From assembly GCF_946479415.1 (NCBI RefSeq), contig NZ_CAMLFY010000121.1, positions 1-13,299 on the forward strand: a DNA stretch of 13,299 nt, in the 5' to 3' direction. This document shows positions 7,485-13,299 of the stretch, one piece after another; position 1 is the first letter of the stretch; each line of letters starts with the position of its first letter. Both the position numbers and the translations under genes were made by a program. The notes beneath the pieces were generated by a model. It was not told the origin of the DNA, searched no databases, and saw only the letters and a program-made list of their open reading frames with translations. This DNA is from an uncultured Shinella sp. (lineage in GTDB: Bacteria > Pseudomonadota > Alphaproteobacteria > Rhizobiales > Rhizobiaceae).

Positions 7485-7523
7485 TAGAGTCTGTCAGGTT
7501 CAGAATGAACCCGACAGACTCTA
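7485..7523 (-). terminator. Strong hairpin terminator after the decarboxylase
   Basis: TAGAGTCTGTCAGGTTCA (7485-7502) pairs with 7506-7523 across a 3-nt loop. The single non-complementary position becomes a G-U pair in the minus-strand transcript. The stem begins immediately after the decarboxylase TGA (7526-7524). On the minus strand it is followed by a T-rich stretch (7484-7452 contains TTCTTTG and TTTTC). It lies between convergent genes and may act on both transcripts, but the T-rich tail serves the minus strand. Confidence 0.7.
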
Positions 7524-8930
7524 TCATTTCATTGCGCGGGCGATTTCGGTGATCACGGTGAAAGCCGTGTCCGCGTCGTCGCGCGTCATCTCGAACTGGC
7601 CGGCCTGGAAGCGGATGGCGATGCGGCCGTCCACACGCGTCTGCGTGAGATAGATGCGGCCGTCGTCGTTGATGGCATTGGTGAGTGCGATATTGTGCTG
7701 GTCGGCATCCGCCCCGCCCGTGTGGCGGAAGGAGAACAGTGACAGGACCGGCGCGCTGACGATCTCGAAATCCGGCTCCTTCGATAGGCGCTCCGCCAGT
7801 TCCTCCGACCAGGCGACATGGTTGCGGATCATCGTGCGCAGGCCTTCCAGCCCGTGATAGCGCATCAGGAACCACAGTTTCAGCGCGCGGAAGCGGCGGC
7901 CGAGTGGCACGGACCATTCGGAATAGTTGATGATGCCGTCATGGCCGTGGGTCTTGAGATATTCCGGCTGGATCGCAAGCGTGCGCACCTGATCCTCGGG
8001 GCTCTTGATGAACTGCACCGAGCAATCGAAATTGGCGCCGAGCCATTTGTGCGGGTTGAAGACGATCGAATCGGCCTCGTCGACGCCATCCCAGAGCGTG
8101 CGGAATTCCGGGCAGATCATTGCCGAACCCGCCCAGGCGGCATCGACATGCAGGTAGAGGCCATGTGCCTTGACGACGGCCGCGACATCGCGGATCGGGT
8201 CGCAGGCGCCGATCGAGGTGCCGCCGGTGCAGGCGATGACGCCGGCCGGAACGTGGCCTGCGGCGAGATCAGCCTTGATGGCGGCGTCGAGCGCGTCAGG
8301 ATCCATGCCGTTGAGCGGACCCTTGGTCGGGATACGCACGAGGTTCGCCTCGCCGATGCCGGCAATCCAGATCGCCCGGTCGATGGAGGTGTGCACCTGC
8401 TTGGAGGCGTAAACGCGCACGGCCTTGTGTGCGGCAAGCCCCTCGCTGTTGCCCTTCCAGCCGAGCGCCTTCTCGCGCATCACGAGGACGGCGGCAAGCG
8501 TTGCGGTGGAGGCGGAATCCTGGATGAGGCCGGCAAAGCCGTCCGGCAGGCCCATCGCCTGGCGCAGCCAGTCGACGACGCGGGTTTCCAGTTCGGTGGC
8601 GGCGGGGGAGGTCTGCCACAGCATGCATTGCGCGGCGACCGAGGTGACGAGGTAATCGGCGATCACCGAGACCGGTGCTGCATTGGCCGGAAAATAGGCG
8701 AAGAAGCGCGGATGCTGCCAATGGGTGAGGCCATCGGGAATGATGCGCTCGAAATCGGCGAAGATCGCCTCCATCGCTTCGCCGGCCTCCGGCGCGGCAT
8801 TGGCGATCTGCCGGATGATGTCGCCCGGCTTGGTCTGCGCACGCACCGGCCGCTCGCGCAGGCCGGCACGATAGTCTGCACCCCAATCGGCCACCGTTCG
8901 CGACCACTGACGGAATTCTTCGCTGTCCAT
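7524..8930 (-). CDS. ddc: PLP group II decarboxylase, aromatic amino acid/DOPA decarboxylase-like
   Basis: Pyridoxal-phosphate-dependent group II decarboxylase, 468 aa, the length of bacterial aromatic-L-amino-acid decarboxylases. It would convert an aromatic amino acid to its amine and CO2. Key residues are the Schiff-base lysine K295 in FNPHKWLGANFDCS, D263 in HVDAAWAGSAMICPEF (pyridine nitrogen partner), and H180 in QVHTSID (ring-stacking). THWQHPRFFAYFPAN, WQTSPAATELE and VPLGRRFRALKLWF closely follow the Pseudomonas putida L-DOPA decarboxylase as I remember it. The start at 8930 has GGGAG about 7 nt upstream. It lies 197 nt downstream of hpaD on the same strand, with its own operator-like palindrome. 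With a homoprotocatechuate dioxygenase beside it, L-DOPA is the best substrate guess. Tyrosine, tryptophan or phenylalanine remain possible. Confidence 0.9.
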   Translation of the reverse strand: MDSEEFRQWSRTVADWGADYRAGLRERPVRAQTKPGDIIRQIANAAPEAGEAMEAIFADFERIIPDGLTHWQHPRFFAYFPANAAPVSVIADYLVTSVAAQCMLWQTSPAATELETRVVDWLRQAMGLPDGFAGLIQDSASTATLAAVLVMREKALGWKGNSEGLAAHKAVRVYASKQVHTSIDRAIWIAGIGEANLVRIPTKGPLNGMDPDALDAAIKADLAAGHVPAGVIACTGGTSIGACDPIRDVAAVVKAHGLYLHVDAAWAGSAMICPEFRTLWDGVDEADSIVFNPHKWLGANFDCSVQFIKSPEDQVRTLAIQPEYLKTHGHDGIINYSEWSVPLGRRFRALKLWFLMRYHGLEGLRTMIRNHVAWSEELAERLSKEPDFEIVSAPVLSLFSFRHTGGADADQHNIALTNAINDDGRIYLTQTRVDGRIAIRFQAGQFEMTRDDADTAFTVITEIARAMK

Positions 8931-8972
8931 GTCTCACTCCCTGTCCAGTTGCCTTTCTCGGCGGTCGGATGC

Positions 8973-9002
8973 GCAATTGCAATGCCCCTGACCTTCGTCA
9001 AG
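8973..9002 (-). promoter_or_regulatory. Possible promoter of the decarboxylase gene
   Basis: On the minus strand CTTGAC (9002-8997) is an excellent alphaproteobacterial -35, followed at suitable spacing by AATTGC (8978-8973), a poor -10. An alternative -10, TAATAT (9011-9006), would put the palindrome at 9013-9024 inside the promoter. The two cannot be told apart from sequence. Confidence 0.35.
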
Positions 9003-9007
9003 GGGAT

Positions 9008-9024
9008 ATTAATTAACATGTTAA
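9008..9024. promoter_or_regulatory. HpaR-type operator, site 1 (before the decarboxylase)
   Basis: ATTAATTAACATGTTAA contains the perfect 12-bp palindrome TTAACATGTTAA (9013-9024). Near copies lie upstream of hpaD (10055-10066) and of the UPF0261 operon (10150-10166). Length and AT-rich symmetry suit a MarR-family dimer. Assignment to the linked HpaR is an inference. Confidence 0.6.
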
Positions 9025-9127
9025 AAAGATGATGCCGATGTCAAGGGAGACGATAGTGCAACGGATCTGCTTGAAGGTTTCGACCGGTCTTCGTTTGCGA
9101 AGGCCAGCCGCTATGCACCGGGCGCCG

Positions 9128-9979
9128 TCAGGCCGCGAGCGGAAAGACGGCGTTCACCTGGCCTGTTCCGGACGAAGTGAAATAGTCCGTCAGGATTTCG
9201 GCGTGGCCGGCATAGCCGTCGCCGCCGAGTGCGCCAAAAAGCATGGCGGTGTCGTGCATGAAGCCCTCGCCGTGGCAGAGCCTGGAATAGAGCGGCAGCA
9301 TTTTCACGAAATCTGCGTTGCGGCCGCTCTGCCAGAGCTCGAGCACACGCAGGTCCACCTGCCTGTAGAATTCGTCCGAGATGGTGTGGATGCCAGCCGG
9401 GGCGGCGTTGTTGTCATGGATGCGGTGTGAGAGCGAGCCGCTGGCGAGGATCGCGGCATTGCAGTCGCTGGCCTCGATCGCCTCGCGAACCGCGCGGCCG
9501 ATCCGAAAACTCTCCTCCATCTCGTGCCAGGGGCACCAGGCGGCAATCGACAGCACCCGGAAGCGGCCGTCGGCATTGATGTAGCGCATCGGCACCAGCG
9601 TGCCATATTCCAGTTCCAGCGTATCGACGTGATGCGCCATCATGCGGATGCCGTCGGCCGTAACGCGCCGGGCGATGTCATCGCCGAGCTTGGGCGCGCC
9701 GCGATAATCGTAGGCGAGGTCCTGGATGAAATGGGGGAATTCGTTGCTGGTATAGACGCCGTTGTACCGGTCGCGGGCATTGATGTGATAGGCGGTGTTG
9801 ACCAGCCAGTGCGTGTCGAAGACGACGATCGTATCGACGCCTGCCGCATCGCAGCGCCTGCCGATCTCCTTCAGCCCGTCGATCGCCGCCTGCCGGCAAC
9901 CGTGGTTCGGGCCGGGCATTTCGGAAATGAACATGGACGGAACATGTGTGATCTTGGCTGCGAGCGACAGGGTGCCCAT
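9128..9979 (-). CDS. hpaD: 3,4-dihydroxyphenylacetate (homoprotocatechuate) 2,3-dioxygenase
   Basis: Class III (LigB-type) extradiol ring-cleavage dioxygenase that opens 3,4-dihydroxyphenylacetate to 5-carboxymethyl-2-hydroxymuconic semialdehyde using Fe(II) and O2. At 283 aa it matches the enteric HpaD length. The motifs follow HpaD along the whole chain: AAKITHVPSMFISEMPG, DTHWLVNTAYHINARD, GVYTSNEFPHFI, LEYGTLVPMRYIN, ASGSLSHRI, GEGFMHDTAMLFGALG and the C-terminal SSGTGQVNAVFPL. Probable iron ligands are H12, H57 and E238, as in the LigB family. The start at 9979 has a strong AGGAGG. Its upstream region carries a perfect FixK/FNR box and an HpaR-type palindrome. The rest of the homoprotocatechuate pathway (semialdehyde dehydrogenase, hydratase, aldolase) is not in view. 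Confidence 0.95.
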   Translation of the reverse strand: MGTLSLAAKITHVPSMFISEMPGPNHGCRQAAIDGLKEIGRRCDAAGVDTIVVFDTHWLVNTAYHINARDRYNGVYTSNEFPHFIQDLAYDYRGAPKLGDDIARRVTADGIRMMAHHVDTLELEYGTLVPMRYINADGRFRVLSIAAWCPWHEMEESFRIGRAVREAIEASDCNAAILASGSLSHRIHDNNAAPAGIHTISDEFYRQVDLRVLELWQSGRNADFVKMLPLYSRLCHGEGFMHDTAMLFGALGGDGYAGHAEILTDYFTSSGTGQVNAVFPLAA

Positions 9980-10009
9980 GGCTTTCTCCTCCTTTGGCCG
10001 TGTGGGAAA

Positions 10010-10050
10010 AGGATAGCCGGGGCGGGGAGGCCTACGTTGATCCAGATCAA
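10010..10050 (-). promoter_or_regulatory. FixK/FNR box with class II promoter geometry for hpaD
   Basis: TTGATCCAGATCAA (10037-10050) is a perfect palindrome of TTGATC arms and fits the FixK/FNR consensus TTGAT-N4-ATCAA. Reading toward hpaD, TATCCT (10015-10010) lies so that, if the box is centred at -41.5, the hexamer falls at about -13 to -8, and transcription would start near 10002, some 23 nt before the ATG. In the opposite direction no -10-like hexamer sits at the right distance. Confidence 0.6.
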
Positions 10051-10054
10051 ATAC

Positions 10055-10066
10055 TAAACATGTTAA
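10055..10066. promoter_or_regulatory. HpaR-type operator, site 2 (hpaD side)
   Basis: TAAACATGTTAA matches the 12-bp palindrome of site 1 at 11 of 12 positions. It lies 4 bp from the FixK/FNR box and upstream of it relative to hpaD. Simple promoter occlusion is therefore not obvious, and interplay with the activator is possible. Confidence 0.55.
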
Positions 10067-10088
10067 ATATCAAGCGGCTGGGCGTTTC

Positions 10089-10105
10089 GGTTCAATATGT
10101 GAACC
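10089..10105. promoter_or_regulatory. Inverted repeat GGTTCA-N5-TGAACC of unknown function
   Basis: Perfect 6-bp arms around ATATG in the divergent hpaD/UPF0261 promoter region. The size and spacing suit a dimeric regulator site, but I do not recognise the family. A TATAGA hexamer (10117-10122) follows it on the plus strand. Confidence 0.35.
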
Positions 10106-10149
10106 AATGCTTCAAATATAGACTTGCAATGCGTTTCGTTTCTTGCCAG

Positions 10150-10166
10150 ATTAATTCGCATGTTAA
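10150..10166. promoter_or_regulatory. HpaR-type operator, site 3 (before the UPF0261 operon)
   Basis: ATTAATTCGCATGTTAA is identical to site 1 (9008-9024) at 15 of 17 positions. The two changes break the symmetry of the left half, so this is one good half-site plus conserved flank. It lies 109 nt before the UPF0261 start. Confidence 0.45.
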
Positions 10167-10178
10167 GTATTCTGTCGA

Positions 10179-10251
10179 GCCGCCGGAGGGGCGGCAGGCA
10201 GATCGGGCTTGGCGCCGGGAGAACCGAATGGATGTCCCGGCAGAGCCTGCC
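10179..10251 (+). promoter_or_regulatory. Structured 5' leader of the UPF0261 operon
   Basis: Three perfect stems can be drawn. They are 10179-10184 with 10190-10195 (6 bp), 10214-10220 with 10235-10241 (GCCGGGA/TCCCGGC, 7 bp), and 10193-10199 with 10245-10251 (GGCAGGC/GCCTGCC, 7 bp, enclosing the second). The first and third share bases 10193-10195 and exclude each other. The Shine-Dalgarno AGGAGG is at 10261-10266, just after the structure. No known riboswitch class is recognised. GC-rich chance pairing is the alternative. Confidence 0.35.
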
Positions 10252-10274
10252 ATGCCAACGAGGAGGAATGGTTG

Positions 10275-11534
10275 ATGAGCCTGAGCGCCCGTCCGCCGAA
10301 GATTGTGGTGATTGGTACCGGCGACACCAAGAGCGAGGAATTGCTGTTCATGGCCGAGATTATCGGCACGGCCGGCGGCGTTCCCGTCATGGTTGATGTC
10401 AGCGTGCTCGGCGAGCCGCCCTATGCCCCCGCTCATTCCAAGCATGATATCGCCAGGGCCGCGGGCACGAGCATCCAGAACATCATCGATAGCGGCGACG
10501 AAAACACCGCCATGTCCTTGATGGCGAAGGGGGCGGCCGAACTGGTGCGCGGGCTTTCGGAAGCCGGCGAGGTCGATGGCATGATCGCGCTCGGCGGTTC
10601 GCTCGGCACGGATCTCGCGCTTGATGTCGCCGCCGTGTTGCCGCTCGGCGTGCCGAAATTCATCGTCTCTACCATCGCCTATTCCCATCTCCTGCCGCCG
10701 GAACGCATCGCGCCCGACCTGATGATGATACTGTGGGCTGGTGGGCTCTACGGGCTGAACCCGATCTGCCGTGCTGTGCTGTCACAGGCCTGCGGTGCAG
10801 TCGTCGGCGCGGCAAAGGCCGCCGAACGGCCGGACCGGGCGCGCCCGCTGATCGGCATGACCTCGCTTGGGTCTTCCTGCCTCAAATATATGAAATTCCT
10901 GAAGCCCGAGCTGGAAAAGCGCGGTTATGACGTCGCTGTCTTCCACTCAACCGGCATGGGAGGCCGCGCCTATGAGGCGGTGGCCGCCGACCGGGGCTTT
11001 GCCGCCGTCTTCGATTTCTGCATCCAGGAAGTCACCAATGCGGAAAACGGCTCCGTCGTCACGTCAGGTCCCGACCGCCTGGAAAATGCCGGCCGCGCCG
11101 GTATCCCGCAGATCGTCGCGCCCGGTGCCGTCGATATGGTGGATATGCCCGCCTGGCAGGACACGCCTGCGCGCTTCGCCGGTCGTCCGTTCCATGCCCA
11201 TAACAGGCTGATCGCCTCCGTCACCGTCTCGCCGGAGCAGCGCCGCGACGTCGCCCGCGTCGTTGCCGGCAAGATGGCCGGCGCCGTGGCCCCGGTCGCC
11301 TTCCTTCTGCCCACCCAAGGCATTCAGGAATGGGACCAGGAGGGCGAGCCGCTGCACGAGCCCGCAGCCCTCGACGCCTTCCTCGACGCGATGCGCGAGG
11401 CCATGCCGGCAAGCGTCGCCTTCGAGGAAGTGGATGCACATATCAATGCCCCGGACTTCGCCGTGAAGGCCTTGGAAGTCTTCGATCGCTGGGTCGCCGA
11501 AGGTATCGTCGCAAAAGGCCGTAACGCATCATGA
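10275..11534 (+). CDS. Tm-1-like ATP-binding domain protein (UPF0261)
   Basis: UPF0261 family protein, 419 aa, related to the N-terminal part of tomato Tm-1. The family is thought to bind nucleotide, but its bacterial reaction is not established. The N-terminal domain (about 1-185) starts with IVVIGTGDTKSEELLFM and includes ALGGSLGTDLALDVAAVLP and KFIVSTIA. The C-terminal domain (about 190-410) contains IGMTSLGSSCLKYMKFL, VFHSTGMGGRAYE, PQIVAPGAVDMVD, HAHNRLIASVTVSPEQ and the closing FLLPTQGIQEWDQEG. The start at 10275 is set by AGGAGG at 10261-10266. An in-frame upstream extension to 10209 has no family similarity. It overlaps the next gene by 4 bp, is divergent from hpaD across 295 nt, and carries an HpaR-type motif upstream, which hints at a role in the same aromatic-amine or aromatic-acid catabolism. 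Confidence 0.93.
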   Translation: MSLSARPPKIVVIGTGDTKSEELLFMAEIIGTAGGVPVMVDVSVLGEPPYAPAHSKHDIARAAGTSIQNIIDSGDENTAMSLMAKGAAELVRGLSEAGEVDGMIALGGSLGTDLALDVAAVLPLGVPKFIVSTIAYSHLLPPERIAPDLMMILWAGGLYGLNPICRAVLSQACGAVVGAAKAAERPDRARPLIGMTSLGSSCLKYMKFLKPELEKRGYDVAVFHSTGMGGRAYEAVAADRGFAAVFDFCIQEVTNAENGSVVTSGPDRLENAGRAGIPQIVAPGAVDMVDMPAWQDTPARFAGRPFHAHNRLIASVTVSPEQRRDVARVVAGKMAGAVAPVAFLLPTQGIQEWDQEGEPLHEPAALDAFLDAMREAMPASVAFEEVDAHINAPDFAVKALEVFDRWVAEGIVAKGRNAS

Positions 11535-12175
11535 CCAAGGCATTGATCCTCGATTTCGGTGGCGTGGTCACCCGCACGCTGTTCGAGACGCATGACATCA
11601 CCGAGCGCGCGCTCGGCCTGCCGGCTGGCACGCTGACCTGGCGTGGTCCGTTCGATCCCTCCACCGACCCGCTCTGGGTGTCGATGCAGGCGCGTGAGAT
11701 CACCGAGCGCGACTACTGGATGACCCGCACCCGCGAGGTGGGCGCGATGCTCGGCGAGGACTGGACGGATATGAAGACCTTCGTGCAGCGCGCCCGCGGC
11801 GCGGATGCCGAACTGGTGCTGCGTCCGGAGGCGCGCGACGCGATCCTGAAGGCGAAGGAGGCCGGGTTGAAGCTTGCCATCCTCTCCAACGAGCTGGACC
11901 TCTTCTACGGCGTCGAGTTTCGCAAGCGCTTCCCGCTGATCGAGCTTTTCGACGTCATCGTCGACGCCACCTATACCAAGATCCTGAAGCCCGATCCGCG
12001 GGCCTATGAACAGGTGATCGCCGAGGTCGGCATCGACCGCGCTGACTGTGTGTTCGTCGACGACCAGTTGAAGAACATCGAGGGTGCGGCCGGCGTGAAC
12101 CTCCCCTATGTGCATTTCGACGTGCTCCAACCCGCGCAATCCTATGCGCAGGCGCTGAAAATGCTTGGACTCTGA
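11531..12175 (+). CDS. HAD-superfamily hydrolase, subclass I, lacking the usual second Asp
   Basis: HAD-family protein of 214 aa with a subclass I helical cap (about 18-95). Motif I is LDFGGVV with nucleophile D8, but the usual +2 acid/base Asp is replaced by G10. Motif II is ILSN with S119, motif III is K153 in ILKPDP, and motif IV is VFVDDQ with D177 and D178. The Gly variant is common in the FDFGGV-type HAD group, where activity may be changed or lost, so phosphatase activity should not be assumed. Its ATG overlaps the stop of the UPF0261 gene (ATGA at 11531-11534), showing tight co-expression, and it ends 12 nt before an aminotransferase. The substrate is unknown. Confidence 0.9.
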   Translation: MTKALILDFGGVVTRTLFETHDITERALGLPAGTLTWRGPFDPSTDPLWVSMQAREITERDYWMTRTREVGAMLGEDWTDMKTFVQRARGADAELVLRPEARDAILKAKEAGLKLAILSNELDLFYGVEFRKRFPLIELFDVIVDATYTKILKPDPRAYEQVIAEVGIDRADCVFVDDQLKNIEGAAGVNLPYVHFDVLQPAQSYAQALKMLGL

Positions 12176-12187
12176 AAGGATATCCCC

Positions 12188-13299
12188 ATGCGCGATTCCA
12201 ATTTCCTGATCGAAAACAACGCCCGCCATCTCTGGCACCCGATGGCGCATCCGGCCGAAATGCAGGCCAAGCCGCCGCGCATCATCAATGGCGGCGCGGG
12301 TGTCGAGGTGGTGGATATCGAGGGCAAGACGGTACTCGATGCCGTCGGCGGCCTGTGGAACGTCAATCTCGGCTATTCCTGCGAGCCGGTGAAGCAGGCG
12401 ATCCGCGACCAGCTCGACGCGCTGCCCTACTATTCCACCTTCCGCGGCACGACCAATTCGCCACTGATTGAACTGTCCTACGAGCTTGCCGAATTCTTCA
12501 AGGAAGACGGGCTGACGCGGTCCTTCTTCACGTCAGGCGGTTCGGATTCGGTGGAAACGGCGCTCCGGCTTGCCCGCCAGTATCACAAGATCAACGGCCA
12601 GCCGGAGCGCACGAAATTCGTGGCGCTGAAGAAGGGCTATCACGGCACGCATTTCGGCGGCGCCTCGGTCAACGGCAACGCCAATTTCCGCCGCAACTAC
12701 GAGCCGCTGTTGCCCGGCGTCTTCCATCTCGCCGCACCGTTCCCCTACCGCAACCCCTTCAACACGACCGATCCGGCGGAGATCGCGCAGGCGATCGCTC
12801 GCCAGTTCGAGGACGAGGTGGCCTTCCAGGGCGCCGATACGATCGCCGCCTTCATCATGGAGCCGGTGCTGGGTGCCGGCGGCGTGATCGTGCCGCATGA
12901 AACCTTCATGCCGCTGATGCGCGCCATCTGCGACAAGCACGGTATTCTGCTCATCGCCGACGAGGTCATTACCGCCTTCGGCCGCACCGGCGCCTGGACC
13001 GGCTCGCGTGGATGGGGCGTCAAACCTGACATGATGACGACCGCCAAGGCCATCACCAACGGCTACTTCCCCTTCGGCGCCGTGATGATCTCCGACAAGG
13101 TCGCCACAGCCTTCGAAAGCAACAAGGACTCGTTCGGCTCGATCGGCCACGGCTACACCTATTCCGGCCACCCGGTCGGTGCCGCCGCCGCGCTTGCGAC
13201 GCTCAGGGAAACCGCCAGGGTCAACACGGCCGCCAATGCCGCCGCCCGCGGCGTCGAACTGATGGCCGGCCTCGAAGGCCTGAAGGCAAAGCATGAGCT
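12188..13299 (+). CDS. Class III aminotransferase (omega-transaminase type), 3' end cut by window edge
   Basis: PLP-dependent fold-type I aminotransferase of class III. 370 codons are visible and the frame is open at the right edge; the family is usually about 440-460 aa. Features are the N-terminal HLWHPMAHP and GGLWNVNLGY, the phosphate-binding SGGSDSVETALRLAR (116-130), YHGTHFGG (151-158), D258 in LLIADEVITAFGRTG, and the Schiff-base lysine K287 in TTAKAITNGYFPFGAV. The start at 12188 has AAAGGA about 8 nt upstream. The pattern fits beta-alanine/taurine/putrescine/omega-amine:pyruvate transaminases, acting on a primary amine with pyruvate as acceptor. In this neighbourhood an aromatic amine such as dopamine or tyramine is a testable guess, not an established substrate. 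Confidence 0.93.
   Translation, partial: MRDSNFLIENNARHLWHPMAHPAEMQAKPPRIINGGAGVEVVDIEGKTVLDAVGGLWNVNLGYSCEPVKQAIRDQLDALPYYSTFRGTTNSPLIELSYELAEFFKEDGLTRSFFTSGGSDSVETALRLARQYHKINGQPERTKFVALKKGYHGTHFGGASVNGNANFRRNYEPLLPGVFHLAAPFPYRNPFNTTDPAEIAQAIARQFEDEVAFQGADTIAAFIMEPVLGAGGVIVPHETFMPLMRAICDKHGILLIADEVITAFGRTGAWTGSRGWGVKPDMMTTAKAITNGYFPFGAVMISDKVATAFESNKDSFGSIGHGYTYSGHPVGAAAALATLRETARVNTAANAAARGVELMAGLEGLKAKHE

Noticed and set aside
7818..9032. Long plus-strand open frame opposite the decarboxylase
   Set aside because: The minus strand encodes a full-length PLP decarboxylase with all key residues, and the plus frame has none of its own.
9089..9102. Hairpin CTTCG-TTTG-CGAAG downstream of hpaD as a terminator
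   Set aside because: Only 5 perfect pairs and no T-run on the minus strand, so it is not a convincing terminator.
11324..12250. Minus-strand open frame across the end of UPF0261, HAD and the aminotransferase start
   Set aside because: It crosses three real genes with good ribosome sites and overlaps, and shows no domain.
12533..13294. Minus-strand open frame opposite the aminotransferase
   Set aside because: The plus strand reads as an uninterrupted class III aminotransferase through this entire stretch.

Overview
The sequence looks like a chromosome, chromid or plasmid segment from a fast-growing rhizobium relative (Rhizobiales, in the Rhizobium/Agrobacterium/Ensifer/Shinella range). The grounds are high GC with strong third-position GC bias, compact operons, a LacI regulator followed by a lacEFGZ-type sugar operon, a perfect FixK/FNR box, and a mosaic palindromic intergenic element of the kind scattered through rhizobial genomes. 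No rRNA, tRNA, CRISPR array or insertion sequence was seen.

Left half (1-5917, all minus strand): a LacI-family regulator (4793-5839) precedes an oligosaccharide/galactoside operon in the order binding protein, two MalF/MalG-type permeases, and a GH2 beta-galactosidase cut by the left edge. This matches the lacEFG-lacZ order known from Agrobacterium radiobacter. The ATPase (lacK in that operon) is not visible and may lie just off the left edge. Two near-identical AGTAAA-NN-TTTA(C/T)T palindromes, one before the regulator and one before the binding protein, are the likely operators.

Middle (6089-9979): a set of aromatic catabolism genes. They are a fumarylacetoacetate-hydrolase-family enzyme (minus), a divergent MarR regulator of the HpaR type (plus), a group II PLP decarboxylase resembling bacterial DOPA decarboxylase (minus), and a homoprotocatechuate (3,4-dihydroxyphenylacetate) 2,3-dioxygenase, hpaD (minus). 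Decarboxylase plus hpaD suggests a route from L-DOPA through dopamine and 3,4-dihydroxyphenylacetate to ring cleavage. The steps between dopamine and the acid, and the hpaE/F/H/I steps, are not here.

Right part (10275-13299, plus strand): a tight operon of a Tm-1-like/UPF0261 protein, a HAD hydrolase that overlaps it by 4 bp, and a class III aminotransferase cut by the right edge. It is divergent from hpaD.

The most interesting signal is regulatory. A shared motif (core TTAACATGTTAA) lies upstream of the decarboxylase and of hpaD, and a variant lies upstream of the UPF0261 operon. This suggests one regulator, probably HpaR, controls all three units and places the poorly characterised UPF0261-HAD-aminotransferase operon in the same catabolic programme. 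hpaD also has a perfect FixK/FNR box at class II activator geometry, which is unexpected for an oxygen-consuming enzyme.
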